From Pseudomonas fluorescens (GTDB lineage: Bacteria > Pseudomonadota > Gammaproteobacteria > Pseudomonadales > Pseudomonadaceae): DNA of 64,000 nt. This document shows positions 17,701 through 26,660 of the stretch, in pieces. Below the pieces are notes generated by a model. It was not told the origin of the DNA. It saw only the letters and a list, made by a program, of their open reading frames with translations, and ran no database searches. Within the stretch, counting starts at the first letter, position 1. The number at the start of each line of letters is the position of its first letter. The DNA lies in NCBI RefSeq assembly GCF_000967965.1, contig NZ_LACC01000003.1:1-64000 (forward strand), given 5' to 3'. The position numbers were made by a program, and so were the translations under genes.

Positions 17701-18321
17701 TTAGCGAAGGGCTTTCCAGGCAGCGACGTAGGCCTTGGCATTGGCCGCCACTTGCGCGGGTGTCATGCCCGGTTTGAACAGACCGGAGCCGAGGCCGAAA
17801 CCTTTGACGCCGGCGTCGATGAACGACTGCATGTTGTCCGGCGTGATCCCGCCGACCGGCGCCAGAAGGGTTCCGGCCGGCAGCACCGCGAGCCAGGCTT
17901 TGACGACTGCCGGGCCCATCTGCTCGGCCGGGAACATCTTCAGCACATCCGCGCCTTCAGCCAGTGCCGCGAAGGCTTCGGTCGGCGTGGCGACACCCGG
18001 CGACAGGTACAGCCCCGCCGCTTTCGCCGCGCGCAAGACCTTCGGATCGCTATGGGGCATGACAATCACCTGGCCGCCCGCGGCTTTCACCTGCTCGACC
18101 TGTTCCGGCGTCAGCACCGTGCCGGCACCGATCAGGCAATCGGCGGGCAAGGTACTGCGCAGGATGCGAATACTTTCGTACGGCTCAGGGGAATTGAGCG
18201 GCACTTCGATGACGCGAAATCCGGCGGCGTACAGGACTTCGCCGATGGCCACCGCTTCCTGCGGGCACAGGCCGCGCAGGATCGCGATCAGGCCGTTTTG
18301 CGCCAGGGCTTGTTTGAGCAT
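17701..18321 (-). CDS. dgoA: 2-dehydro-3-deoxy-6-phosphogalactonate aldolase
   Basis: A 206-residue class I KDPG/KDPGal aldolase, cleaving KDPGal to pyruvate and glyceraldehyde 3-phosphate. Motifs are VIEVPLNSPEPYESI, GAGTVLTPEQV, VMPHSDPKV and KMFPAEQMGP. The galactose-type assignment rests on close resemblance to DgoA and on context between dgoK and dgoD, with a 19-bp gap to dgoK. Confidence 0.93.
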   Translation of the reverse strand: MLKQALAQNGLIAILRGLCPQEAVAIGEVLYAAGFRVIEVPLNSPEPYESIRILRSTLPADCLIGAGTVLTPEQVEQVKAAGGQVIVMPHSDPKVLRAAKAAGLYLSPGVATPTEAFAALAEGADVLKMFPAEQMGPAVVKAWLAVLPAGTLLAPVGGITPDNMQSFIDAGVKGFGLGSGLFKPGMTPAQVAANAKAYVAAWKALR

Positions 18322-18340
18322 GTCAGGACTCCAGTCAGGT

Positions 18341-19333
18341 TTAACGGGATGCGGTGCACGTGACCAGGCCGGCAGCCAGTGCCAGTTGCCACAATCCGCG
18401 TTCGGTGGCCTGTTCGGCCAGGGTCACCCGGGCAAAACCGCAGGCGTCGAGCGCACGGCTGTAGCGGGCACAGAGTTGGGGGTTGCCGATGAGGATGATC
18501 GAAGGCAGGTGCACGCTGTTGCGCCGGTGCCGCTGGACATTGGCCAGGGCCGCCAACTCATGGCCGATCAGCAGGCCGGACAGATAGTCCGCCTGGGCGG
18601 TGGCGCTCAAATCGCCGGTCAGCCCGAGACTGCGGGCACTGAACATCGTCGACAGCGGACCGATTTCACCGTCCGCCGACAACGCGACCTTCACGCCGCG
18701 ATCAAACGCATCGCCATCGAAGGACCCGCCACATTGTTGGGTGCGTCCGAGAATGCTGTGTTGACTGAGCACAGCGAAGACTTCGCCAGTCATGAAAGTG
18801 TCGAAATGCATGATGCAGCCGTCGGCCACTTCCACCCATTTCGAATGGCTGCCCGGCAGGCCGATCAGCAGATCAGCGCCCGCCTCGCTCTCCAGGTTTT
18901 GCAGCACGCCGAGCACCTGGGTTTCTTCGCCGCGCATCACGTTCGGCAAAGGCGAACGCTCGATGACGCCGGGCACGATGTGCACATCGACGCCGCGCAG
19001 GCTGCGCACGGTTTGCAGGGAAGTACTGAGCGTGGCGACGTTTGCCGGGGTGTCGCGGTAGGCCGCTTCGCTCCAGCCCTGGGCGCTGCCGACCATGCCG
19101 CAGGCAATCACCGGCAAATCCGGCTGGGCATCGAGCCAGTCGCCGCAGGCCTCATCGAAGGCCAGTTCAAAACCATCGGCGCATTCCCGGCCGCCAATGA
19201 TTCGCGGCGCTTTCGGCAGCTGCATGATCCCCGACGACAGCGAGCGCTGTTCGAGCACTTGGCCACCTTCAGCCAGTTTGTAAGCACGTAATGAGGTTGT
19301 CCCCCAGTCGAGCGCGATCAATTGCGCCTGCAT
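18341..19333 (-). CDS. dgoK: 2-dehydro-3-deoxygalactonokinase
   Basis: A 330-residue sugar-acid kinase phosphorylating KDGal to KDPGal. The N-terminal phosphate motif ALDWGTTSLRAY is present. The ATG at 19333 was chosen because it starts that domain and has AGGTGAAG upstream; an upstream frame would read through the promoter. It is the first gene of the dgo operon. Its promoter and leader are a near-duplicate of those upstream of the SDR gene. Confidence 0.93.
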   Translation of the reverse strand: MQAQLIALDWGTTSLRAYKLAEGGQVLEQRSLSSGIMQLPKAPRIIGGRECADGFELAFDEACGDWLDAQPDLPVIACGMVGSAQGWSEAAYRDTPANVATLSTSLQTVRSLRGVDVHIVPGVIERSPLPNVMRGEETQVLGVLQNLESEAGADLLIGLPGSHSKWVEVADGCIMHFDTFMTGEVFAVLSQHSILGRTQQCGGSFDGDAFDRGVKVALSADGEIGPLSTMFSARSLGLTGDLSATAQADYLSGLLIGHELAALANVQRHRRNSVHLPSIILIGNPQLCARYSRALDACGFARVTLAEQATERGLWQLALAAGLVTCTASR

Positions 19334-19430
19334 CGCTTCACCTGTTTTGGTTTTTGGCAGTGAGTGAGCGGGACTATAAACCTTGGCGCTACAAAATCTC
19401 AATATATAAATATCAATCCCATATTATGAG
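19334..19430 (-). promoter_or_regulatory. dgoK promoter (copy 1 of a duplicated control region)
   Basis: On the minus strand: -35 TTGAGA (19397-19402), 18 bp, -10 TATAGT (19373-19378), then a leader with CAGGTGAAG before the dgoK ATG. An AT-rich block up to 19430, ending in CCCATATTATGAG on the plus strand, lies upstream of the -35 and is shared with copy 2 at 26821-26931 (31 of 37 bases in that block). Confidence 0.8.
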
Positions 19431-19435
19431 ACAAG

Positions 19436-19465
19436 ACAAAAAAATCGCAGCCCGAAGTCTGCGAT
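19436..19465 (-). terminator. Terminator of the GNAT gene
   Basis: Stem ATCGCAG/CTGCGAT (19444-19450, 19459-19465), followed on the minus strand by a T-rich run, 13 bp downstream of the acetyltransferase stop and just upstream of the dgo control region. Confidence 0.8.
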
Positions 19466-19478
19466 CTTTTAAAAGCGA

Positions 19479-19961
19479 TCAGTTACCCGCTGCGAAATCC
19501 CGCAACACTGCCCCATCCATCCGATAGCGCACCCACTCCTCCTGCGGCTGCGCGCCCAGGGATTTGTAGAAATCGATGGCCGGCGTATTCCACTCCAGCA
19601 CGCTCCACTCAAACCGCCCGCAATCATTGGCGCAGGCGATTTTCGCCAGATGCCGCAGCAGGGTCTTGCCCGCACCGCCGCCGCGCTGTTCCGGAGTGAT
19701 GTAGAGGTCTTCGAGGTACAGGCAGTTGCTGCCAAGCCAAGTGGAATAGCTGAAGAAGAACACCGCGAAACCGATGGGTGCACCGTCGCGCAGGCAGATC
19801 AGGCCATGGGCGGTGGCGCCTTCGCTGAACAGGCTGCGCTCGATATCGGCAACGCTGGCGATGACTTCATGGCGGGCACGTTCGTAGTCGGCCAGTTCAG
19901 TGATGAACGCGAGGATTTGCGGTGCGTCACTGGGGGTCGCCGGGCGGATTTCGATCGTCAT
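19479..19961 (-). CDS. GNAT family N-acetyltransferase
   Basis: A 160-residue acetyltransferase with the acetyl-CoA-binding segment LEDLYITPEQRGGGAGKTLLRHL (QRGGGAG is the pyrophosphate loop) and FEWSVLEWNTPAIDFYKSLGA, typical of the diamine/amino-acid N-acetyltransferase subgroup. Substrate unknown. It lies alone between the dgo operon and a rightward MFS gene and ends in a terminator. Confidence 0.88.
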   Translation of the reverse strand: MTIEIRPATPSDAPQILAFITELADYERARHEVIASVADIERSLFSEGATAHGLICLRDGAPIGFAVFFFSYSTWLGSNCLYLEDLYITPEQRGGGAGKTLLRHLAKIACANDCGRFEWSVLEWNTPAIDFYKSLGAQPQEEWVRYRMDGAVLRDFAAGN

Positions 19962-20160
19962 GGACGTGCCTTGTCAAAAGTGGAAAACGCCATACTAAGT
20001 CGGCGCGTGACGTGTGGCGAGAGAGCTTGCTCACTGGCCACAAATGCGCTCATTACTCCGGCCAACACTAACCCTGGAATCGATAACCTCAGACCTAACA
20101 TTCGGTCACTGCGTGGTTAGATACCTGCGCTGCTCATTCAGCCGGTCAAGGAACCGCGTC

Positions 20161-21366
20161 ATGTCTACCGCAACATCCCCAGTTTCAAGCAAGCTGTTCG
20201 GCCTGTTCTGCCTCGCCAGTTACCTGTTGTCGTTGTCCTACGGTTCGACCTTTTTGCTCTCATTGCTGATCGGTTCTCGCGGCGGTAACGAACACGACGC
20301 CGGAAGTGTGATTTCGGCGGCGATGCTCAGCACCTTTGCGGCGGTGATTGTTTCCGGTCATTTGTCCGACCTGCTCGGCGCCGCCCGATCGGTGGCGCTG
20401 TTCGGAGTGTTGCTGGTAGCAGCCAGCCTGGGCTTCGCCCTGACCCCGGGCTTCGGTCACCTGCTGTTGTTTTTCGGACTGCTGCTGGGCCTGGGCTGGG
20501 GCGTGTTCTACACCCTTGGGCCGATCATCGTGGCGAGCCTGGTGACACCCGCACAGCGCGCCAAGTACTTCGCCCTGCTGTCGGGCAGCATGATGACCGG
20601 GATCGGCAGCGGCCCGTTGCTCGGTCGTGCGGCGAGTGCGCTCGGTTATCCGGTGACGGCGGCGTTTTACCTGGCGGCGCTGGCCAGCCTGATCGGCGTA
20701 TTGCTGTTCTGGCGCCTGGATCGACAACTGAAACAGACGCCCGCGCAATCTGGCAGCGTGTCGCGGATTTCCTGGCGTGCAGCAGCTCAGGTGCTGTCGT
20801 CCAGGGCCGTGCTCCCGATCATCATGGTCGGTCTCGGCGGCTGCGTGTTCGGTGGTCTGTCGAGCTTTCAAACCAGTTACGCGGCGGCGCACTCACTCGA
20901 CTATTCGCTGTTCTTCCTCGGCTTCATGAGCGCGGCGATCAGCGGCCGCATGCTGGTTGCCGGGTTCGTGGTCAAGCGCGATCCATTCCGTACGTCGTGC
21001 GTGCTTTCGGGGTTGATGCTGGCATCGATCGTGATGTTCGGTTTTATCGTCGACAGCAGCTTCAGCTACGTACTCGCGGCGGTGATGCTCGGAATCGGTT
21101 ATGGCCTGACCTACTCGGTGATCAACGGCCTGGCCGCCAACGAAGCGCCGAACGGCACCACCGCACAATCCTTGCTGTTGTTCAGCTTGTCGTACTTCAT
21201 CGGCGTGTTCGGCTTTCCATTGCTGGCCGGGAAAATCATCGTCGAGCAAGGCATGCCCACACTGTTGCTCACGGTGTTGGCGGTTGCCTCGCTCAACTGG
21301 CTGATCACCGTGGGCCGACTGATCTGGCGTAGGGCCACAGCGGTTAGCGCATTGGAGCAGGCCTGA
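20161..21366 (+). CDS. MFS transporter
   Basis: A 401-residue major facilitator with about 12 hydrophobic segments and the loop motif GHLSDLLGAARSVALFG between helices 2 and 3. No cytoplasmic or substrate-binding signature identifies the substrate. The ATG at 20161 starts directly before the first helix; an upstream frame adds 49 residues of non-membrane sequence. Monocistronic; not obviously linked to the sugar genes on the other strand. Confidence 0.85.
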   Translation: MSTATSPVSSKLFGLFCLASYLLSLSYGSTFLLSLLIGSRGGNEHDAGSVISAAMLSTFAAVIVSGHLSDLLGAARSVALFGVLLVAASLGFALTPGFGHLLLFFGLLLGLGWGVFYTLGPIIVASLVTPAQRAKYFALLSGSMMTGIGSGPLLGRAASALGYPVTAAFYLAALASLIGVLLFWRLDRQLKQTPAQSGSVSRISWRAAAQVLSSRAVLPIIMVGLGGCVFGGLSSFQTSYAAAHSLDYSLFFLGFMSAAISGRMLVAGFVVKRDPFRTSCVLSGLMLASIVMFGFIVDSSFSYVLAAVMLGIGYGLTYSVINGLAANEAPNGTTAQSLLLFSLSYFIGVFGFPLLAGKIIVEQGMPTLLLTVLAVASLNWLITVGRLIWRRATAVSALEQA

Positions 21367-21447
21367 GCCGTTCGTCGCCAACAGTGCACCCATCCGGGTC
21401 GAGGGCGTACTAATCAGGTAAGGACTCTACTCGTTGGAGACACCGCC

Positions 21448-21777
21448 ATGATCCTGTCCAGGTTGACCGCCCTCGCTCTCACTGCGCTTTTGTCCGCTGC
21501 CTCCTTCGCCGAAACCATCGGCCCGAGCACCGGCCCGACCAATCCGGTGGAAAAACCCAGGGCCCCCGCCATCAAGAGTGCCCCCGGCATGAATACCGAT
21601 GGCACCACGATCGACCACAACCTGCCGCCCTCCACCGGCACTGCCCCGCGGGTTCAGGGCAATGACGCGGGACGTCAGGGCGGTATAAATTTGCCAGGCA
21701 GCAAAACACCCAGCAGCGGCGGACTCGGCTCGACCACTAGCGGCAGCTCGGGTGATGACGACGATGACAGTCAATAG
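21448..21777 (+). CDS. Small exported protein with acidic tail, unknown function
   Basis: A 109-residue protein with a signal peptide (MILSRLTALALTALLSAASFAE) and a mature part rich in Gly, Pro, Ser and Thr, including GPSTGPTNPVEK and SGGLGSTTSGSSG, ending in GDDDDDSQ. The composition suggests an unstructured periplasmic or secreted protein. The acidic tail might bind cations; that is speculation. A GGAGA ribosome-binding site precedes the ATG. No domain recognised. Confidence 0.7.
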   Translation: MILSRLTALALTALLSAASFAETIGPSTGPTNPVEKPRAPAIKSAPGMNTDGTTIDHNLPPSTGTAPRVQGNDAGRQGGINLPGSKTPSSGGLGSTTSGSSGDDDDDSQ

Positions 21778-21903
21778 TTGCCAATTTGAGGACAGAAGCT
21801 GGAACGAAGAATTTTGCGCTATCAGGAATGTGCAGGCAGGAATTGATTGAGGCGCTGCGCAAGGCAAGTGAGTGCCGGATCATGTGTTGAGTTTAAGGGC
21901 CTC

Positions 21904-22076
21904 TTCGCGGGCAAGCCCGCTCCCACAGGATCTGTGCCAGACCACAATTCGATGTGTGAATGCAGAACCCTGTGGGAGCGGACTTGCTCCGGGCGGCGAT
22001 CCGACGAAGACATCAGCACATCCAACATCGATGTGACCGACAGATCGCATTCGCGAGCAAGCCCGCTCCCACAGGA
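21904..22076. repeat. Cluster of three REP elements
   Basis: REP copies at 21904-21929, 21968-22003 and 22044-22076 in alternating orientation, with the GCAAGCCCGCTCCCACAGG type core. They fill most of the 327-bp gap between the small exported protein and araH and follow both convergent genes. No gene seen in the gap. Confidence 0.88.
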
Positions 22077-22104
22077 GATCACCTGCACCGTCAGACTTCG
22101 GTGG

Positions 22105-23082
22105 TCAGCGTTGTTTCAGTCGGTCTATGACCACCGCCAACAACAAAATCGAACCCCGGATCACATACTGATAAAACGTATCGATGTTCTTCAGGTTCAT
22201 CGCATTCTCGATGATCGCCAGAATCAACACCCCGGCGATCACATGCCGGATCATGCCGATCCCGCCACTCAACGACACCCCGCCCAGCACGCAGGCCGAG
22301 ATCACCGTCAGCTCGAAACCCTGACCGATCATCGGTTGGCCGGAGGTCATGCGCGAAGCCAGGATCACCCCGGCCAACGCGCCGATCACGCCATGCACGG
22401 CGAAGATGATGATCTTGGTCCGGTCGACATTCACACCGGCCAGCAGCGCCGCTTCCTGGTTGCCGCCGATGGCCATGGTGTTGCGCCCGTAGGTGGTGTA
22501 GTTCAGCAGCCAGCCGAAGAACAGGAAGCAGACGATGGTGATCAGGATCGGCACCGGTACGCCGAACAGCTGGCCGTTACCGAACACAAAGAACGATTCC
22601 TGGGACACCCCCACCGCTTTGCCGTTGGCGAAGATGTAGGCCAGGCCACGCACGATCTGCATGGTCGCCAGCGTGGTGATCAGCGCGTTGACCCGCAGCT
22701 TGGCGATCACTATCCCGTTGATCAGCCCGACGATCAGGCCCATCACCAGCGCCGCACAGACACCGAGAAACACGCTGTTGGTGTCGCGCATCACCACCGC
22801 CGCGACTACCCCGGCGCAGGCAATCACCGAGCCCACCGACAAGTCGAAATGCCCGGACGCCAGGCAATACAACATGGTGCATGCAGCGATCCCGGTGGTG
22901 GAAATCGCCAGGCCCAGGCCACGCATGTTCAGCGGTGAAAGGAAGTTGTCGATCAGCAAGGTGCAGGCGATAAAGATGCCGACGGCCGCCAGCAGCATCA
23001 CCCAGTCATCGAGGAAGCGTCGCAGGTCCAGCGGTTTGCGTGGGGTCGGCAGGGTGTTGTTTTGGGTTGTCATCATAGTCAC
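22105..23082 (-). CDS. araH: ABC transporter permease, L-arabinose/D-galactose type
   Basis: A 325-residue integral membrane permease of the ribose/arabinose ABC family. It closely resembles E. coli AraH along its length (GLGLAIS, CLASGHFDLSVGSVIACAGV, INALITTLATMQIVRGLAYI-like, IILASRMTSGQPM-like and CVLGGVSLSGGIG segments). It lies 3 bp after the ATPase gene. Because the linked catabolic genes are for galactose rather than arabinose, the physiological substrate may be D-galactose. Confidence 0.9.
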   Translation of the reverse strand: MTMMTTQNNTLPTPRKPLDLRRFLDDWVMLLAAVGIFIACTLLIDNFLSPLNMRGLGLAISTTGIAACTMLYCLASGHFDLSVGSVIACAGVVAAVVMRDTNSVFLGVCAALVMGLIVGLINGIVIAKLRVNALITTLATMQIVRGLAYIFANGKAVGVSQESFFVFGNGQLFGVPVPILITIVCFLFFGWLLNYTTYGRNTMAIGGNQEAALLAGVNVDRTKIIIFAVHGVIGALAGVILASRMTSGQPMIGQGFELTVISACVLGGVSLSGGIGMIRHVIAGVLILAIIENAMNLKNIDTFYQYVIRGSILLLAVVIDRLKQR

Positions 23083-23085
23083 CTC

Positions 23086-24630
23086 TCAGTTCGCCACGCC
23101 GTCGGCGCGTTGGCGCGGCAAAGCCAGTTGCAGCAGGTTGGATTCGTTGGCCTGTTCGCGGCTCAGCTCGCCACGCAGGGCGCCTTCGCACAGCACCAGG
23201 ATGCGATCGGAAATGCCCATGACTTCCATCAAGTCGCTGGACACCACAATCACCGCGATCCCCTCGGCGGCCAGGTTATGGATGATCTGGTAGATCTCGG
23301 CCTTGGCACCGATGTCGATGCCACGGGTGGGTTCGTCGAGCAGCAGCACTTTCATCGGCATCGACAGCCAGCGGCCGAGAATGGCCTTCTGCTGATTGCC
23401 ACCGGACAGGTACATGATTTTTTGCGCCGCGTTGGGCGTCTTCACTTTCAGCGCCTTGATCTGCTGCTCGGCATTGTCCTTCTCCCACAGGCCGCGCAAC
23501 AGGCAACCGAAGGTGGAGTGAGCGCCGCGCGCGCTGATGTTGATGTTCTCGGCGACGCTGGCCAGCGGCAAGATGCCTTCCTTCTTGCGGTCCTCGGGGC
23601 ACAACAGGATCCCGGCGGCAATCGCGTCCCGGGGTGAACGCAGCTTCAGTTCATGGCCACGAAGTTTCAGCTGTCCGGCGCTGTTGCGCGCCAGGCCGCT
23701 GAGCAGGCGCAACAGCTCGGTGCGACCGGCACCGACCAGCCCGAACAGCCCGAGGATTTCGCCTTTGTGCACCTCGAAGCTCACCGGCTCGCGCAACCCC
23801 GGCCCGAGCAGACCATCGACCTTGAGTGCCACCGCGCCGCGCTGGCGCGGGCGGTAATCGTAAATGTCCTGGATGTCGCGCCCGACCATGCAGGTGACCA
23901 GTTGATCGTGGGTCAGCTGGCTCATGTCGTCGAACGTGCGTACGTAACGCCCGTCCTTGAACACCGTCACCGCGTTGCAGATGCGGAACACTTCTTCCAT
24001 GCGGTGGGACACGTAGAGCACCACTTTGCCCTCGTCCCGCAGCCGGCCGATGATCGCCATCAAGCGGTCGATCTCCCGCGCCGAAAGGCTGCTGGTGGGT
24101 TCGTCGAAGGCAATCACGTGGGCGCCACGGGACAACGCCTTGGCGATTTCCACCAATTGCCGCTGGCCAAGGGACAGGCGCCCGACTTTCTCCTGCGGGT
24201 CGATTTCATCGGCCAGGCCCTTGAGGCAGGCCAGTGCCTGCTGGCGCAGGGTACTGCGATTGATCAGGCCGAAACTGGCGGGCAGATGCCCGAGAAACAG
24301 GTTCTCGGCCACGGTCATTTCCGGCACCAGATGCAGCTCCTGGTGGATCACCGCGACACCACTGCCGATGCTGTCGGCGGTGGACTTGAAGTCCATCGTC
24401 CGCTCGCCGATCTGCAACGCACCGCTGCAAGGCGTGTAGGCCCCGCCGAGGATTTTCAGCAGCGTCGACTTGCCAGCGCCGTTCTCGCCCATCAAGGCGT
24501 GAACCTGCCCCGGATGGGCGACGAAGCTGATGTTGTCCAGCGCCCTCACACCGGGAAAGGTCTTGCCAATTCCGTTGAAGCGCAAGCTGCCGGTAAGGCT
24601 GTGTTCGTGTTGGATTGTTTGCGCGTGCAT
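23086..24630 (-). CDS. araG: ABC transporter ATPase, L-arabinose/D-galactose type
   Basis: A 514-residue double ATPase. First domain: Walker A GENGAGKST, signature LSLGQRQLVE, Walker B VIAFDEPTSS. Second domain: degenerate Walker A GLVGAGRTE, signature LSGGNQQKA, Walker B VLLLDEPTRG. This is the normal layout of sugar ABC ATPases such as AraG and MglA. The ATG at 24630 starts the family-typical N-terminus. It is 64 bp after the binding-protein gene. Confidence 0.92.
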   Translation of the reverse strand: MHAQTIQHEHSLTGSLRFNGIGKTFPGVRALDNISFVAHPGQVHALMGENGAGKSTLLKILGGAYTPCSGALQIGERTMDFKSTADSIGSGVAVIHQELHLVPEMTVAENLFLGHLPASFGLINRSTLRQQALACLKGLADEIDPQEKVGRLSLGQRQLVEIAKALSRGAHVIAFDEPTSSLSAREIDRLMAIIGRLRDEGKVVLYVSHRMEEVFRICNAVTVFKDGRYVRTFDDMSQLTHDQLVTCMVGRDIQDIYDYRPRQRGAVALKVDGLLGPGLREPVSFEVHKGEILGLFGLVGAGRTELLRLLSGLARNSAGQLKLRGHELKLRSPRDAIAAGILLCPEDRKKEGILPLASVAENINISARGAHSTFGCLLRGLWEKDNAEQQIKALKVKTPNAAQKIMYLSGGNQQKAILGRWLSMPMKVLLLDEPTRGIDIGAKAEIYQIIHNLAAEGIAVIVVSSDLMEVMGISDRILVLCEGALRGELSREQANESNLLQLALPRQRADGVAN

Positions 24631-24694
24631 AACCACCTCTTCACACCGATCAGGCAACCCCGCCGCCGGGGCCGCCGCTGAAATCAAACGGCCG

Positions 24695-25699
24695 TCAGTT
24701 CCACAGGCCGATCTTTTCCAGCTCCTGCTTGAAGTTGTCACGGGTGATCAGCGTCACGTCGTCCATGGCGGTGAACTTTGCAGGTTCTTTGCCGGTGGTG
24801 ACCCAGTCGTACATCATGCTGGCGGTGTTGTAGCCCTCGATGTGCGGGCTCGGCAGCATCGAACCGTAGAAGCCGCTGTCGGGTTTCTTCAGCTCGCCGA
24901 TGGCGTCGGTACCGTTGATGCCGATGCCGATCACGTTGGCCGCGGCGAAACCGGCGCTCTCGGTGGCGCGCACACCGCCCAGGACGGTGTTGTCGTTCAT
25001 GCCGCCGATGATCAGGTTCTTCGCCGCCCCCGGCAGTTTCACCAGGGCCGAGTTGGTGGCGTCCATGCTGCCCGGCACGTCGAGGGTCTTGAGGGCCGCG
25101 AACAGGATGTGGTCTTTCGGCATGCCGGCATCTTCCAGCGCTTTGACCGAACCGTCGGTGCGCTTCTTGCCGGTGTCGAGTTCGTTGTAGGTGTTGATTA
25201 CCGCATAGGTATCTTTCCATTCCCAACCGCGTTTCTTCGCTTCGGTCGCCATGGCATTGCCTTGCTTCTGGCCGACTTCGAACGCAGCCATGCCGAGGTA
25301 CGGCACGTCTTCCATGAACTTGCCGCCGGCATCGACGAAACGGTCATCGACGGCAATCACTTTCAACCCGTTGAGCTTGGCCTTGGCCATGATCGCAGGG
25401 CCGAGGGACACGTCCGGCGGGCAGATCACGAACCCCTTGGCGCCGTTGGCCGCGAGGCTGTCGATGGCCGAAAGGGTTTTCTCACCGTCCGGCACGGCGA
25501 TCTTGATCAGGGTGAAGCCCTTCTCTTTCCCGGCCTTTTCGGCAAATGCCCACTCAGTCTGGAACCAGGGTTCTTCCGCCTGCTTGACCAAGAAACCGAT
25601 CTTCACTTCCTCGGCTGCCAGCAGCGTGCTGTTCAGGCTGAACGCCGAGACCGCCAACGCGGCACAGCACAGGGAACGGATAGCATGACGACGATTCAT
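24695..25699 (-). CDS. araF: Periplasmic L-arabinose/D-galactose-binding protein
   Basis: A 334-residue exported protein with a signal peptide (about 29 residues, ending TLLAA). The mature start EVKIGFLVKQAEEPWFQTEW and the IAVPDGEKTLSAIDSLAA stretch match AraF very closely. E. coli AraF binds both L-arabinose and D-galactose, consistent with the galactose genes upstream. AAGGAG precedes the ATG. Likely first gene of araFGH, with its own control region at 25700-25841. Confidence 0.92.
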   Translation of the reverse strand: MNRRHAIRSLCCAALAVSAFSLNSTLLAAEEVKIGFLVKQAEEPWFQTEWAFAEKAGKEKGFTLIKIAVPDGEKTLSAIDSLAANGAKGFVICPPDVSLGPAIMAKAKLNGLKVIAVDDRFVDAGGKFMEDVPYLGMAAFEVGQKQGNAMATEAKKRGWEWKDTYAVINTYNELDTGKKRTDGSVKALEDAGMPKDHILFAALKTLDVPGSMDATNSALVKLPGAAKNLIIGGMNDNTVLGGVRATESAGFAAANVIGIGINGTDAIGELKKPDSGFYGSMLPSPHIEGYNTASMMYDWVTTGKEPAKFTAMDDVTLITRDNFKQELEKIGLWN

Positions 25700-25725
25700 A
25701 AGCTGACTCCTTGTTATTTTTCTTG

Positions 25726-25749
25726 AGCGTTCTTTGAAAGCGTTCTTTG
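25726..25749. repeat. 11-bp tandem direct repeat in the araF leader
   Basis: AGCGTTCTTTG occurs at 25726-25736 and 25739-25749, 13 bp apart, 27-50 bp upstream of the araF start codon. Could be a regulator site or a leader element; role not known. Confidence 0.6.
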
Positions 25750-25784
25750 TTAACCAGCGGGCGGTAAAAACATACTGCCAATAG

Positions 25785-25809
25785 TCATATCGTATGATGA
25801 TTGGATTTC
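25785..25809. promoter_or_regulatory. Candidate GntR-type operator upstream of araF
   Basis: TCATA-TCG-TATGA inverted repeat (25785-25797) followed by TGATTGGA. The neighbouring ATGATTGGA stretch recurs beside the palindrome upstream of the GntR gene at 28613. Such AT/CAT-rich palindromes suit FadR-subfamily GntR regulators. Confidence 0.45.
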
Positions 25810-25841
25810 AGGCGTAGCAACGCGCCTGAAAACCCGATCAC

Positions 25842-26660
25842 TCAGTCGTGGTACATCACCGAGCGCCCACCATCGATGGTGATGCACGAGGCATTGATGA
25901 ACGGCGCTTCATCACTGGCCAGGAACACGGCGGTCATTGCCACTTCGATCGGCTGCCCGATACGGCGCGGCGGGTGCAGGTCAAACGCGCGCTGGCGTTC
26001 GGCGTGGGGGTCGGCAAAGCCGTTCCAGTAATCGACGTTCAACTGGGTTTCGATGTAGCCCGGCGCAATCGCGTTGACGCGCACACCCTTGGGCGCATAT
26101 TCGATGCCCAGCGCGCGGGTCAGGCCGAGCAGGCCATGCTTGGCCACCGGGTAGGGGAAGCAGCCAGGGATGATGTGGGAGGAATGGGTGGACGCGATAT
26201 TGATGATGCTGCCGATGCCCTGCTCGATCATCTGCGGCAGTACCGCCTTGCAACCGTACCAGGCGCCATCGAGGTCGATGGCGAAGCAGCGACGCCAGTC
26301 TTCCTCGGTCATTTCCAGCGGATCGCGGAACACGTTGACCCCGGCGCAGTTGACCAGCACATCGATCCGGCCGTGCAGGTCGATCGCCAGCCGGGCCATG
26401 GCGTGCAGATCCTGCTGACGCGACACGTCAGCCTTGATCGCCACCACATCGGCGCCCTGGTCCCGCCAGTGCGCCGCGACCTTCTCGATTTTTTCGGCCT
26501 GAATGTCGCTGATGATCAGCCTGGCCTGCTGGGACGCGAAGGCCGCCACAATCGCTTCGCCGATACCCTGGGCGGCACCGGTCAACAATACGACCTTGTT
26601 TTTCAGGCGTTCGCCCTTGGGCGGTTCCGGCACCGGTGGCAATGACAGTGGTTCAGCCAT
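25842..26660 (-). CDS. SDR family aldose 1-dehydrogenase, probable D-galactose/L-arabinose dehydrogenase
   Basis: A 272-residue short-chain dehydrogenase: cofactor motif TGAAQGIGEA from about residue 27, NCAGVNV, and the catalytic Tyr170/Lys174 pair (YPVAKHG) with Ser157 nearby. Between a lactonase gene and an AraFGH importer, and with dgoKAD nearby, it most likely oxidises D-galactose (or L-arabinose) to the aldonolactone. AGGAG lies 9 nt before the ATG. It is preceded by its own duplicated dgo-type promoter and by a 55-codon upstream frame whose stop overlaps its start. Confidence 0.85.
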   Translation of the reverse strand: MAEPLSLPPVPEPPKGERLKNKVVLLTGAAQGIGEAIVAAFASQQARLIISDIQAEKIEKVAAHWRDQGADVVAIKADVSRQQDLHAMARLAIDLHGRIDVLVNCAGVNVFRDPLEMTEEDWRRCFAIDLDGAWYGCKAVLPQMIEQGIGSIINIASTHSSHIIPGCFPYPVAKHGLLGLTRALGIEYAPKGVRVNAIAPGYIETQLNVDYWNGFADPHAERQRAFDLHPPRRIGQPIEVAMTAVFLASDEAPFINASCITIDGGRSVMYHD

